NCBI GenBank assembly: GCA_012837565.1
Contig: DUQY01000294.1
Coordinates: 1-5,982, forward strand
DNA: 5,982 nt
Direction: 5' to 3'
Source: Bacteroidales bacterium
GTDB lineage: Bacteria > Bacteroidota > Bacteroidia > Bacteroidales > P3
Below are positions 1 to 5,869 of this stretch, in pieces. Within the stretch, counting starts at the first letter, position 1. Every line of letters starts with the position of its first letter. The notes under the pieces were generated by a model that was given only the letters and a program-made list of their open reading frames with translations, ran no database searches and was not told the DNA's origin. A program made the position numbers and the translations under genes.

Positions 1-2
1 AA

Positions 3-755
3 GAATACATAACAGAAGGATTTGCAGTAAAGGAACCAAAAACCCTTGCAGACTTTCTACTTTATATATATGGATATTTAGGTCTAAGTCTTATTCTTTT
101 AGTTATAGCATTTGCCAACACCTATTCCAGGCATAAGATATTTGATTCTGCACTTAGGGAAGAAAAGATAAAAGCCTTTTCAAAATCGGCGAGACCTTGG
201 TATTTTGTTGGAGTTTTGTTTCCAATTGTGGCTTTGATTTTGTATCTTTGGTATAAGCTTGTGTTTAAACCTAAAATCAGATATAAAACCTTAGTTTGTT
301 CTAGCTGCACCAAAAACATGAACCGTTTAAGTGAAAAAGAAGAAGACAAATACCTTAGTGAAAAACAAATTATAGAAGAAAACGTTAAGTCAAGAGATTA
401 CGATGTTTGGCTATGCGATAATTGTGGTAATACTGATATATTCGCTTACGATAATTCTCTAACACAATACACTAACTGCCCTTCATGTGGAGGAAAAACA
501 ATGTATATAGCATCAGATACCATTATTCGTCTTGCAACCCAATCGAAAGACGGAGTTGGAAGAAAAACATATATTTGTAAGCATTGCAAGAATAAAACCA
601 CTAAGGATTATGTTATATCAAAGGAAACTGCTGGAGTTATATTAGGAGGTGCTGCTATTGGTGGACTTGGAACAGGAAGCAGTGGAGGAGGTTTTGGTGG
701 TGGTAGCTTTGGAGGAGGAATGTCGGGCGGCGGTGGCGGAGGTGGAAGGTTTTAG
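3..755 (+). CDS. TPM/YgcG-type membrane protein with zinc-ribbon-like cysteines and Gly-rich tail (5' partial)
   Basis: The reading frame is open from the left edge, so the start and the expected N-terminal signal peptide and TPM domain lie outside the window; 250 residues are visible. There are two hydrophobic segments, at about window residues 17-41 and 66-89. Four CxxC pairs follow: CSSC (codons at 297-308), CDNC (414-425), CPSC (477-488) and CKHC (576-587). Their spacing suits two zinc-ribbon-like units, pairs 1+2 and 3+4. The C-terminus is a Gly-rich tail with GGGFGGGSFGGG, a hallmark of TPM-domain (YgcG-like) membrane proteins. A TTG at 216 could be called as a start, but it falls inside the second membrane segment and cannot be the true one. 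lemA follows after 45 bp, the usual partner of TPM genes. The TPM domain itself is not seen, so the family call rests on tail, layout and neighbour. The molecular role is not established; envelope-associated is the safe statement. Confidence 0.8.
   Translation, partial: EYITEGFAVKEPKTLADFLLYIYGYLGLSLILLVIAFANTYSRHKIFDSALREEKIKAFSKSARPWYFVGVLFPIVALILYLWYKLVFKPKIRYKTLVCSSCTKNMNRLSEKEEDKYLSEKQIIEENVKSRDYDVWLCDNCGNTDIFAYDNSLTQYTNCPSCGGKTMYIASDTIIRLATQSKDGVGRKTYICKHCKNKTTKDYVISKETAGVILGGAAIGGLGTGSSGGGFGGGSFGGGMSGGGGGGGRF
682..746 (+). repeat. GGN-rich low-complexity tract coding for the poly-Gly tail
   Basis: Repeated GGA/GGT/GGC codons encode the Gly/Ser/Phe tail of the TPM-type protein. The last part, from about 724, is a run of GG doublets separated by single bases and is much richer in G than the AT-rich surroundings. 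Such tracts can slip during replication and vary in length between strains. Here the frame is intact through to the TAG stop. Confidence 0.6.
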
Positions 756-800
756 AAAACAAGAATAGGATTTATCTATATAAATAAAAACAAAAGACTT

Positions 801-1391
801 ATGAAAAAAAATACAATTAGCATAGTTGCTATCTTAGGAGTTGTACTAATAATAATTATTTGGTTAGTTTCAGCATATAATGGTTTGGTTCAGAAAGACG
901 AGGCTTGTTCTCAACAATGGTCTAAGGTTGAAAGTCAATACCAAAGACGACTTGACCTTATCCCTAACTTAGTTAATACTGTTAAGGGTTATGCTTCTCA
1001 CGAAAAAGAAACTTTCACAGAAGTTATTCAAGCAAGAAACCAAGCTGCAAGTGCTAAGGTTGACCCTAACAATTTAACACAAGAAAGTTTAGACAAATAT
1101 CAACAAACACAAACCCAACTTAAATCTTCATTAGATAGATTAATGGTTGTTGTTGAACGTTATCCTGACTTGAAAGCTAATCAAAATTTCCTTGAACTTC
1201 AATCACAACTTGAAGGGACAGAAAACCGTATTGCTGTTGAAAGACAAAGATTTGCTGATGTAGTAAAAGTATTCAATTCAAAAATACGTAGTTTCCCAAC
1301 AAATATAATTGCAGGTATGTTCTCATTTGAAAGGAAAGCTTATTTTGCAGCAGAAACTGGAGCAGAAACTGCACCTAAGGTAGAATTTTAG
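801..1391 (+). CDS. lemA: LemA family protein
   Basis: A complete protein of 196 residues, the normal length for the family. Residues 7-24 form one membrane segment after a short basic start (MKK), which gives an N-terminal anchor. The rest is the helical LemA domain. Family signatures are visible: the YNGLVQKDEA stretch just after the membrane segment, then RRLDLIPNLVNTVKGYASHE, then the second-half block with YPDLKAN, LEGTENRIAVERQRF and FNSKIRSFPTNIIAGMF. LemA proteins are membrane-anchored antiparallel helical bundles of poorly defined function, often found beside TPM-domain genes as here. The ATG at 801 is the natural start because the membrane segment begins six residues later. No Shine-Dalgarno sequence is evident upstream, as is common in Bacteroidota. 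The 45-bp gap on the left and 32-bp gap on the right suggest co-transcription with both neighbours. Confidence in the family is high; the function remains open. Confidence 0.95.
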   Translation: MKKNTISIVAILGVVLIIIIWLVSAYNGLVQKDEACSQQWSKVESQYQRRLDLIPNLVNTVKGYASHEKETFTEVIQARNQAASAKVDPNNLTQESLDKYQQTQTQLKSSLDRLMVVVERYPDLKANQNFLELQSQLEGTENRIAVERQRFADVVKVFNSKIRSFPTNIIAGMFSFERKAYFAAETGAETAPKVEF

Positions 1392-1401
1392 AAAAAAGAC
1401 T

Positions 1402-1416
1402 GCCATAAAGGATGGC
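1402..1416 (+). promoter_or_regulatory. small hairpin before parC with a purine-rich loop
   Basis: GCCAT (1402-1406) and ATGGC (1412-1416) can pair perfectly around the loop AAAGG (1407-1411). The loop plus the next base reads AAAGGA, a Shine-Dalgarno-like sequence ending 11 bases before the parC ATG. The stem is only 5 bp and has no T-run, so it is not a terminator. It may present or mask a ribosome site. It could also be chance. Confidence 0.3.
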
Positions 1417-1423
1417 TTAGTAT

Positions 1424-4030
1424 ATGGAAGAAAAAAACACTCAAACAAAACAAACTCATAAAACAATTCCTGTTAAAGGGATGTACGAAGACTGGTTCTT
1501 AGACTACGCATCATATGTAATACTCGAAAGAGCTGTGCCACATCTTAATGATGGTTTAAAGCCAGTTCAAAGACGTATTCTGCATTCAATGAAAGAATTG
1601 GATGACGGAAGATATAATAAGGTTGCTAATATTGTTGGTAATACAATGAAGTATCACCCTCATGGAGATTCTTCAATTGCGGATGCATTAGTTCAGCTAG
1701 GACAAAAGGATATCCTTATTGATTGTCAAGGAAACTGGGGGAATATCCTTACAGGTGATAGTGCAGCTGCTTCACGTTATATTGAAGCTCGACTATCTAA
1801 ATTTGCATTAGACGTTGTCTTCAATCCTCAAACCACTTCTTGGCGTGCCTCATATGACGGAAGAAACAACGAACCTCAAACCCTACCAATTAAGTTCCCT
1901 CTTCTACTTGCACAAGGAGTTGAAGGAATTGCTGTTGGACTAGCTTGTAAAATTTTACCACATAATTTTATTGAACTCATTGAAAGCTCAATAAAGATAC
2001 TTAAGAACGAGCCTTTTGAAATATTCCCTGATTTCTTAACAGGAGGAATGGTTGATGTTTCTAAATACAATAATGGTTTAAGAGGTGGAAAGATAAGGGT
2101 TAGGGCTAAGATTAAGATTGAAGATAAGAAGACACTTATTATAACAGAAATACCTTATTGGACAACAACAGGGAAATTAATTGATTCAATTATTAAGGCA
2201 AATGAGAAAGGTAAAATCAAAATCAAGAAGATTGACGACAACACCTCTCAAAATGTTGAGATTATAATACAACTGCCAAGTGATACTTCTGTAGACCAAA
2301 CAATTGACGCATTATATGCTTTCACCGACTGCGAGATTTCAATATCTCCAAACTCCACTGTTATTCACAATGACAAACCACGCTTCCTCCCTGTGGACGA
2401 AATGCTTAGGCATTCAACACAAAACACACTTGACCTTCTTAAACTAGAACTAGAGATTCAACTACAAGAACTAAGAGAACGTTGGAACTGGGTTTCACTT
2501 GAAAGAATATTTATTGAAAATGAGGTTTACGAAAAAATTAAACCTTGTAGGACAGATAAAGAAATTGACGATACAATTATACTTGGGCTAAAACCTTTTA
2601 TTAAAAACTTAATTAGGGAACCAAGCATTGATGATATTCATAAATTAAGAAAGATTCCTATTGATAGGATTTCAAAATACAATTCTGACAAAGCAAAAGA
2701 TATACTTCTTGCAATTGAAGATGACATAAAACAAGTACAGTTCGACTTGGAACACCTTATTGATTATGCAATAGCTTATTACGTAAGAATACTTAAGAAA
2801 TATGGTAAAGGTAGAGAAAGAAAAACAGAGATAAGAAGCTTTGATGTTATTGAAGCACAAGCAGTAGCTGTTGCTAATGAGAAGCTTTATTGTAATTATA
2901 AGGAAGGTTTTGCAGGTTACAAAATTAAAACAGATGAATACGTATGTGATTGTTCTGATATTGATGATATAATTGCATTCAAAAGCGATGGAACCTTCGT
3001 TGTTAAGAAAGTTCAGGAGAAGGATTTCTTTGGAGCAGATATAATTCATATCGATGTATTCAGAAGAAATGACGAAAGAACTATTTACAATATGGTTTAT
3101 CAAGACGGAGCCTTTGGCAAGGCTTATGTTAAGAGATTTGCAGTAACCAATGTAATTAGAGATAAGGACTATGTGTTAACAAAAGGCACTAAGGGTTCTA
3201 AAGTTCTTTATTTCACTGCAAACCCAAATGGAGAGGCTGAAATTATATCCGTTTCGCTTAAGAGCAAACCAGGTTTAAGGAAAACGAATTTCGACTACGA
3301 CTTTGCAGATCTTGCAATTAAAGGAAGGAATGCACAAGGGAACATATTCAACCGCCATCTTGTTAGAAAAATAACAAAGAAGATGGAAGGAGTTTCTACC
3401 CTATCTGCAAGGAAGATATGGTTTGACGAATCAGTTAATCGTTTAAATGCTGATGAAAGAGGAAGATATTTAGGTACTTTTAGCGGTGAAGATAAGATAA
3501 TTGCTATTAGTAAATCAGGTAATTACAGGTTAACCAACTACGATTTATCAACCCATTTTGATGATGATATAGTAGTAGTTGAGAAATTTAGAGAAGACAA
3601 ACCAATAACAGCCATATACTTTGATAAAGCAGGGAAACAACATTTCTTAAAACGTTTCTTAGTTGAAGAAATAATGGATAAAAAGGTATTCTTTATTGAT
3701 GAAGACCCAAACTACGTTCCTACTTATATAACAAATGACTGGTTGCCTATGATTGAACTACATCTTAAGGACGAAAAGAAAGGTACCCCAGTTGATAATG
3801 AGACAATAAATGTTTCTGAATTTGCAGACCTTACTAAATATAGGGCCAAAGGTAAGAAACTATCAAGGTATTTCGTTAAGGATGTTAAGGTTTTAGAATC
3901 TCTACCTTACCAAGAAAAGGAAGAAGAGGAAGAAGAAGACAACGAGGACAACCCAGAAAGAGAAGAAATAGAATTAGATAATAATAAAGAACATAGTGAT
4001 GAAGACTTTATTCAAGGTTCACTATTCTAA
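1424..4030 (+). CDS. parC: DNA topoisomerase IV subunit A
   Basis: A complete type IIA topoisomerase A subunit of 868 residues. With ParE it cuts and reseals both DNA strands to separate linked daughter chromosomes; the A subunit holds the cleavage tyrosine and the DNA-wrapping C-terminal domain. The winged-helix region begins near residue 20 (YEDWFLDYASYVILERAVP, then DGLKPVQRRIL). The catalytic residue is Tyr119 in SRYIEARL, preceded by Arg118. The quinolone-determining motif is HPHGDSSIAD, with Ser83 and Asp87, the unaltered susceptible-type residues. The tower region includes KILPHNF near residue 180. From about residue 500 a beta-rich CTD is expected; no GyrA-box (QRRGGKG-like) is seen, which favours ParC over GyrA. 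Residues 831-861 are a very acidic tail, and the protein ends in QGSLF. The start at 1424 leaves about 20 flexible residues before the conserved core. parE is not next to it in the window. The 3' end overlaps the next gene. Confidence 0.95.
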   Translation: MEEKNTQTKQTHKTIPVKGMYEDWFLDYASYVILERAVPHLNDGLKPVQRRILHSMKELDDGRYNKVANIVGNTMKYHPHGDSSIADALVQLGQKDILIDCQGNWGNILTGDSAAASRYIEARLSKFALDVVFNPQTTSWRASYDGRNNEPQTLPIKFPLLLAQGVEGIAVGLACKILPHNFIELIESSIKILKNEPFEIFPDFLTGGMVDVSKYNNGLRGGKIRVRAKIKIEDKKTLIITEIPYWTTTGKLIDSIIKANEKGKIKIKKIDDNTSQNVEIIIQLPSDTSVDQTIDALYAFTDCEISISPNSTVIHNDKPRFLPVDEMLRHSTQNTLDLLKLELEIQLQELRERWNWVSLERIFIENEVYEKIKPCRTDKEIDDTIILGLKPFIKNLIREPSIDDIHKLRKIPIDRISKYNSDKAKDILLAIEDDIKQVQFDLEHLIDYAIAYYVRILKKYGKGRERKTEIRSFDVIEAQAVAVANEKLYCNYKEGFAGYKIKTDEYVCDCSDIDDIIAFKSDGTFVVKKVQEKDFFGADIIHIDVFRRNDERTIYNMVYQDGAFGKAYVKRFAVTNVIRDKDYVLTKGTKGSKVLYFTANPNGEAEIISVSLKSKPGLRKTNFDYDFADLAIKGRNAQGNIFNRHLVRKITKKMEGVSTLSARKIWFDESVNRLNADERGRYLGTFSGEDKIIAISKSGNYRLTNYDLSTHFDDDIVVVEKFREDKPITAIYFDKAGKQHFLKRFLVEEIMDKKVFFIDEDPNYVPTYITNDWLPMIELHLKDEKKGTPVDNETINVSEFADLTKYRAKGKKLSRYFVKDVKVLESLPYQEKEEEEEEDNEDNPEREEIELDNNKEHSDEDFIQGSLF

Positions 4031-4847
4031 AATAGTGTTTATTAGTATAATTGCAATGTTTTGTTCATTAACAACAAATGGACAAAACTATGCAAAAGAG
4101 TTTTTAAAGAAACAAACAGATACTCTAACAAGAGATATTGTTTATTTGTATGTCAACCCTGACATAACTTATAGGAACGAAAGCATAAATAAGATTGAAG
4201 GATTCGACAAGTTGGATAAAGAAGTTCAAAACGATCTGCTTGGCAAATACGCACCGCTTATAAATAAGATTAAGGATTCTTTAATTCTAAGCAACTTCAC
4301 AGACCAGCTACGATCTACCCTAGCCTCATTAGGTTTTAAAGTATACTTGGTTTCAAACCCTAACGAACTTCCAAAAACAATAGACCCAACTCACCATACG
4401 CTTAATGTAGCACAAATGGAGCTTGAAGAGTTTTCTTTGACCGATAGTTTGGTTTATAAAGGAAAAGATAGAGAAGTATATTATAAACTATTGAATGGAG
4501 TAAGATTTAATGCTTGGTTAATATATAATGAAGCAGACACCAATTCAAGGTTAGTTTTCTATTTAGACCAAGAGACGCAAGATTTCTTCGATGGAGAGAT
4601 TAACATTGTTGATGGTAGTTATTTTGCATCCTATGATTATGAGAAAATAAGAGCTGAGGATGCTTACTTAACTTCAAACCTAGCAGGCACAATATCTGCC
4701 CAATACTTCTTTAATTTCCTAATGAATAAGTACGTTTGGATTAAATCATCAGGCATTGATACAAACTATTACGGAATAGATACAAGATCAAAGAAGATAA
4801 TCTCAGAGGGTCAACCCTTTGATAACTTCGATATAGTAGATTATTAA
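3999..4847 (+). CDS. secreted protein of unknown function
   Basis: A complete frame of 282 residues that I do not recognise as a named family. It starts with a likely Sec signal peptide: basic residues in MKTLFKVHYSK, the hydrophobic stretch IVFISIIAMFCSL, and a plausible cleavage site at TNG/Q. The Cys in the hydrophobic part lacks a proper lipobox (AMFC), so a lipoprotein is unlikely. The mature part has mixed helix and strand character with a HHTLNVAQMELEEF segment in the middle and GTISAQYFFNFLMNKYVW near the end; there are no repeats and no obvious catalytic motif. It is probably periplasmic or envelope-exposed. ATG 3999 is preferred over the adjacent GTG 3996. Either choice puts the first 10-11 codons inside parC in another frame, which suggests translational coupling and one mRNA. 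A later GTG at 4035 would avoid the overlap but would lose the basic n-region of the signal. No intrinsic terminator is visible after the stop. Confidence 0.75.
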   Translation: MKTLFKVHYSKIVFISIIAMFCSLTTNGQNYAKEFLKKQTDTLTRDIVYLYVNPDITYRNESINKIEGFDKLDKEVQNDLLGKYAPLINKIKDSLILSNFTDQLRSTLASLGFKVYLVSNPNELPKTIDPTHHTLNVAQMELEEFSLTDSLVYKGKDREVYYKLLNGVRFNAWLIYNEADTNSRLVFYLDQETQDFFDGEINIVDGSYFASYDYEKIRAEDAYLTSNLAGTISAQYFFNFLMNKYVWIKSSGIDTNYYGIDTRSKKIISEGQPFDNFDIVDY

Positions 4848-4891
4848 GTAATATCTTGACTTCCATCTTTTCTTTCAAAGATTCAATCTCC

Positions 4892-4979
4892 AATTCATGG
4901 CATGAATCAATCAATATCATGGCATGATTCCGCCAACATCATGGCATGATTCTATCCAATTCATGGCATGAATTGAAGA
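4892..4979. repeat. array of four palindromes with an exact 22-bp period
   Basis: Four units share the core TCATGGCATGA, an odd palindrome centred on one G. The centres are at 4900, 4922, 4944 and 4966, exactly 22 bp apart. Units 1 and 4 read ATTCATG-G-CATGAAT; units 2 and 3 read ATCATG-G-CATGAT. At six bases from the centre the pair is T/A in the outer units and A/T in the inner ones, so symmetry is kept despite the change. Unit 4 extends the symmetry to 19 bp (4957-4975). As single strands each can fold into a 5-8 bp stem with a GGC loop. The spacers between cores differ. This could be a cluster of sites for a dimeric DNA-binding protein on one face of the helix, a structured 3' end of the upstream mRNA, or a mobile intergenic repeat. 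The structure is plain; the function is unknown. Confidence 0.85.
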
Positions 4980-5070
4980 CTGAAACAAAGGAACAAAAGT
5001 TTAATATGGTGATTGGGGAGTATAAAAGCTTGATACAATACAAGTTTGTCAAAGTCAGGAATATTATCAA

Positions 5071-5180
5071 TTAAGACAGACTATCAATACACTTAAGACA
5101 GACTAACAATACACTTAAGACAGACTATCAATACACTTATTACAGACTAACAAAGCACTTATTGTAGATTAGTAATTGGA
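5071..5180. repeat. 22-bp direct repeat array, four clear copies and one decayed copy
   Basis: Units start at 5071, 5093, 5115, 5137 and 5159. The consensus begins TTAAGACAGACTA and continues T/A-CAATACAC. Units 1 and 3 are identical; unit 2 differs from them by one base. Base 13 alternates T, A, T, A over units 1-4, which suggests that a 44-bp pair was duplicated (5071-5114 against 5115-5158, four differences). Unit 5 is decayed: in its first 17 bases it differs from unit 4 at five positions, all transitions. A possible broken copy lies at about 5052-5070. There are no unique spacers, so this is not a CRISPR array. The unit is not a multiple of three and I see no reading frame through it. 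Function unknown. Confidence 0.85.
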
Positions 5181-5209
5181 TATTTAAAATAATATCAATT
5201 TATCTTATG

Positions 5210-5258
5210 AAAAAAGCATTTAAACTAAATAGAAACTAATCTATTTGATTTAAATGCT
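5210..5258 (-). terminator. intrinsic terminator of the FMN reductase gene
   Basis: Arms at 5215-5232 and 5241-5258 pair over 18 positions with one mismatch and one G-U pair, around an 8-base loop (5233-5240). Read on the minus strand, the stem is followed at once by six T (A-run at 5210-5215 on the + strand). It lies about 50 bp past the stop of the minus-strand reductase gene. On the + strand no T-run follows, so it should act in one direction only. The stem is long but AT-rich. Confidence 0.8.
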
Positions 5259-5306
5259 CAGTTAGAACCTAATTATATGGTCCTTTGATATGTGTAAAGC
5301 TTATTC

Positions 5307-5855
5307 TTATGTTAGTTTTCCAACCAAGTACATAAATTCATCAATCATTGGTTTTAGTTTCTTTTCTTCTTTTTCCTTATCAACAGCAATGCCATCTTCA
5401 TTAAAGACTTTGGAAATATTGATTGCAAAATACTTTTTAGGTGAAACAAATGCTCCCATTTGAGATAGGGTGTTTTCTAATTGAAATGTTGTTGGCAATC
5501 CCTCTACAAAACCCATAGTTGCTGATGATAATCCAACCACCTTCCTTCCCCACTCAGGATACATTACATCTATAGCATTCTTTAGAGAAGCTGGGAAGCT
5601 ATAGTTATAAACTGAAGAAGCTATTATTACTCCATCTGATTTCTTAAATCTATCTACAAAATCTAAGAGATTTGCAGGAGGATTCTTTAGGTTGGATAGT
5701 CTTTCTTCAAAAATAGGAAACTTATATTCATTTAAATCCAAAATTTCTACCTCTGCTATTGAGTTTTCTATTAGATAATTTTTCATAAACAAAGCTACCC
5801 TATGTCCTAATCTTCCTTCTCTTATGCTTGAAGAGATTATAATTATTTTTTTCAT
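5307..5855 (-). CDS. NAD(P)H-dependent FMN reductase-type flavoprotein
   Basis: A complete protein of 182 residues, the usual size for the NADPH-dependent FMN reductase family (flavodoxin-like fold), which includes quinone, azo and chromate reductases. These soluble enzymes bind FMN and pass electrons from NAD(P)H to flavins, quinones or other acceptors; the substrate here cannot be told. Strand 1 (KKIIIISSS) leads into the FMN phosphate loop SSSIREGRLGHRVA (residues 8-21). The second FMN-binding segment, SVYNYSFPASLKNAID (81-96), corresponds to the PEYN-type motif of the family, with Val in place of the usual Pro-Glu. LSSATMG (109-115) is the third loop. The ATG at 5855 is chosen because strand 1 begins straight after it; the frame is open to a TTG at 5885, but that would overlap the transposase end and add residues unlike the family. 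An intrinsic terminator follows. Only 26 bp separate it from the IS30 transposase stop, so its leader and promoter may come from the insertion sequence. Confidence 0.9.
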   Translation of the reverse strand: MKKIIIISSSIREGRLGHRVALFMKNYLIENSIAEVEILDLNEYKFPIFEERLSNLKNPPANLLDFVDRFKKSDGVIIASSVYNYSFPASLKNAIDVMYPEWGRKVVGLSSATMGFVEGLPTTFQLENTLSQMGAFVSPKKYFAINISKVFNEDGIAVDKEKEEKKLKPMIDEFMYLVGKLT

Positions 5856-5869
5856 ATTTTCAGATTTAT

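Larger units (their letters stand above)
4848..5306. other. 459-bp gap between convergent genes, rich in repeats
   Basis: I see no convincing gene on either strand here. The region contains a four-unit palindrome array (4892-4979), a separate direct-repeat array (5071-5180), and the terminator of the minus-strand gene (5210-5258). The stretch 4980-5048 has no recognised element. No hairpin with a T-run lies just after the + strand stop at 4847, so how that transcript ends is unclear; the palindrome array, which starts 45 bp downstream, is the only structured candidate. Confidence 0.7.

Noticed and set aside
122..349. Open frame of 75 codons on the minus strand at the left end
   Set aside because: It is antisense to the membrane and cysteine region of the TPM-type gene, whose motifs show the + strand is coding.
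771..784. Hairpin TTTAT-ctat-ATAAA before lemA as a terminator
   Set aside because: The stem is five A-T pairs only and no T-run follows, so it is too weak.
1876..2070. Open frame of 64 codons on the minus strand inside parC
   Set aside because: It overlaps the conserved tower region of parC and shows no start context or recognisable motif.
2672..3103. Open frame of 143 codons on the minus strand inside parC
   Set aside because: Its protein is rich in Ile, Phe, Cys and Tyr with no domain sign, as expected of the antisense of a Lys/Asp/Glu-rich gene; parC is clearly the coding strand.
4892..5180. CRISPR array
   Set aside because: The repeats are adjacent or separated only by very short variable bases, with no unique spacers of normal length and no cas gene nearby.
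5071..5180. Plasmid iteron origin
   Set aside because: The unit length would fit, but there is no replication initiator gene and the setting is chromosomal (parC nearby).
5861..5868. Bacteroidota-type -7 promoter box (minus strand TAAATCTG) before the reductase
   Set aside because: It has one mismatch to TAnnTTTG, the nearest upstream TTG is too close (14 bp), and it lies almost on the start codon.
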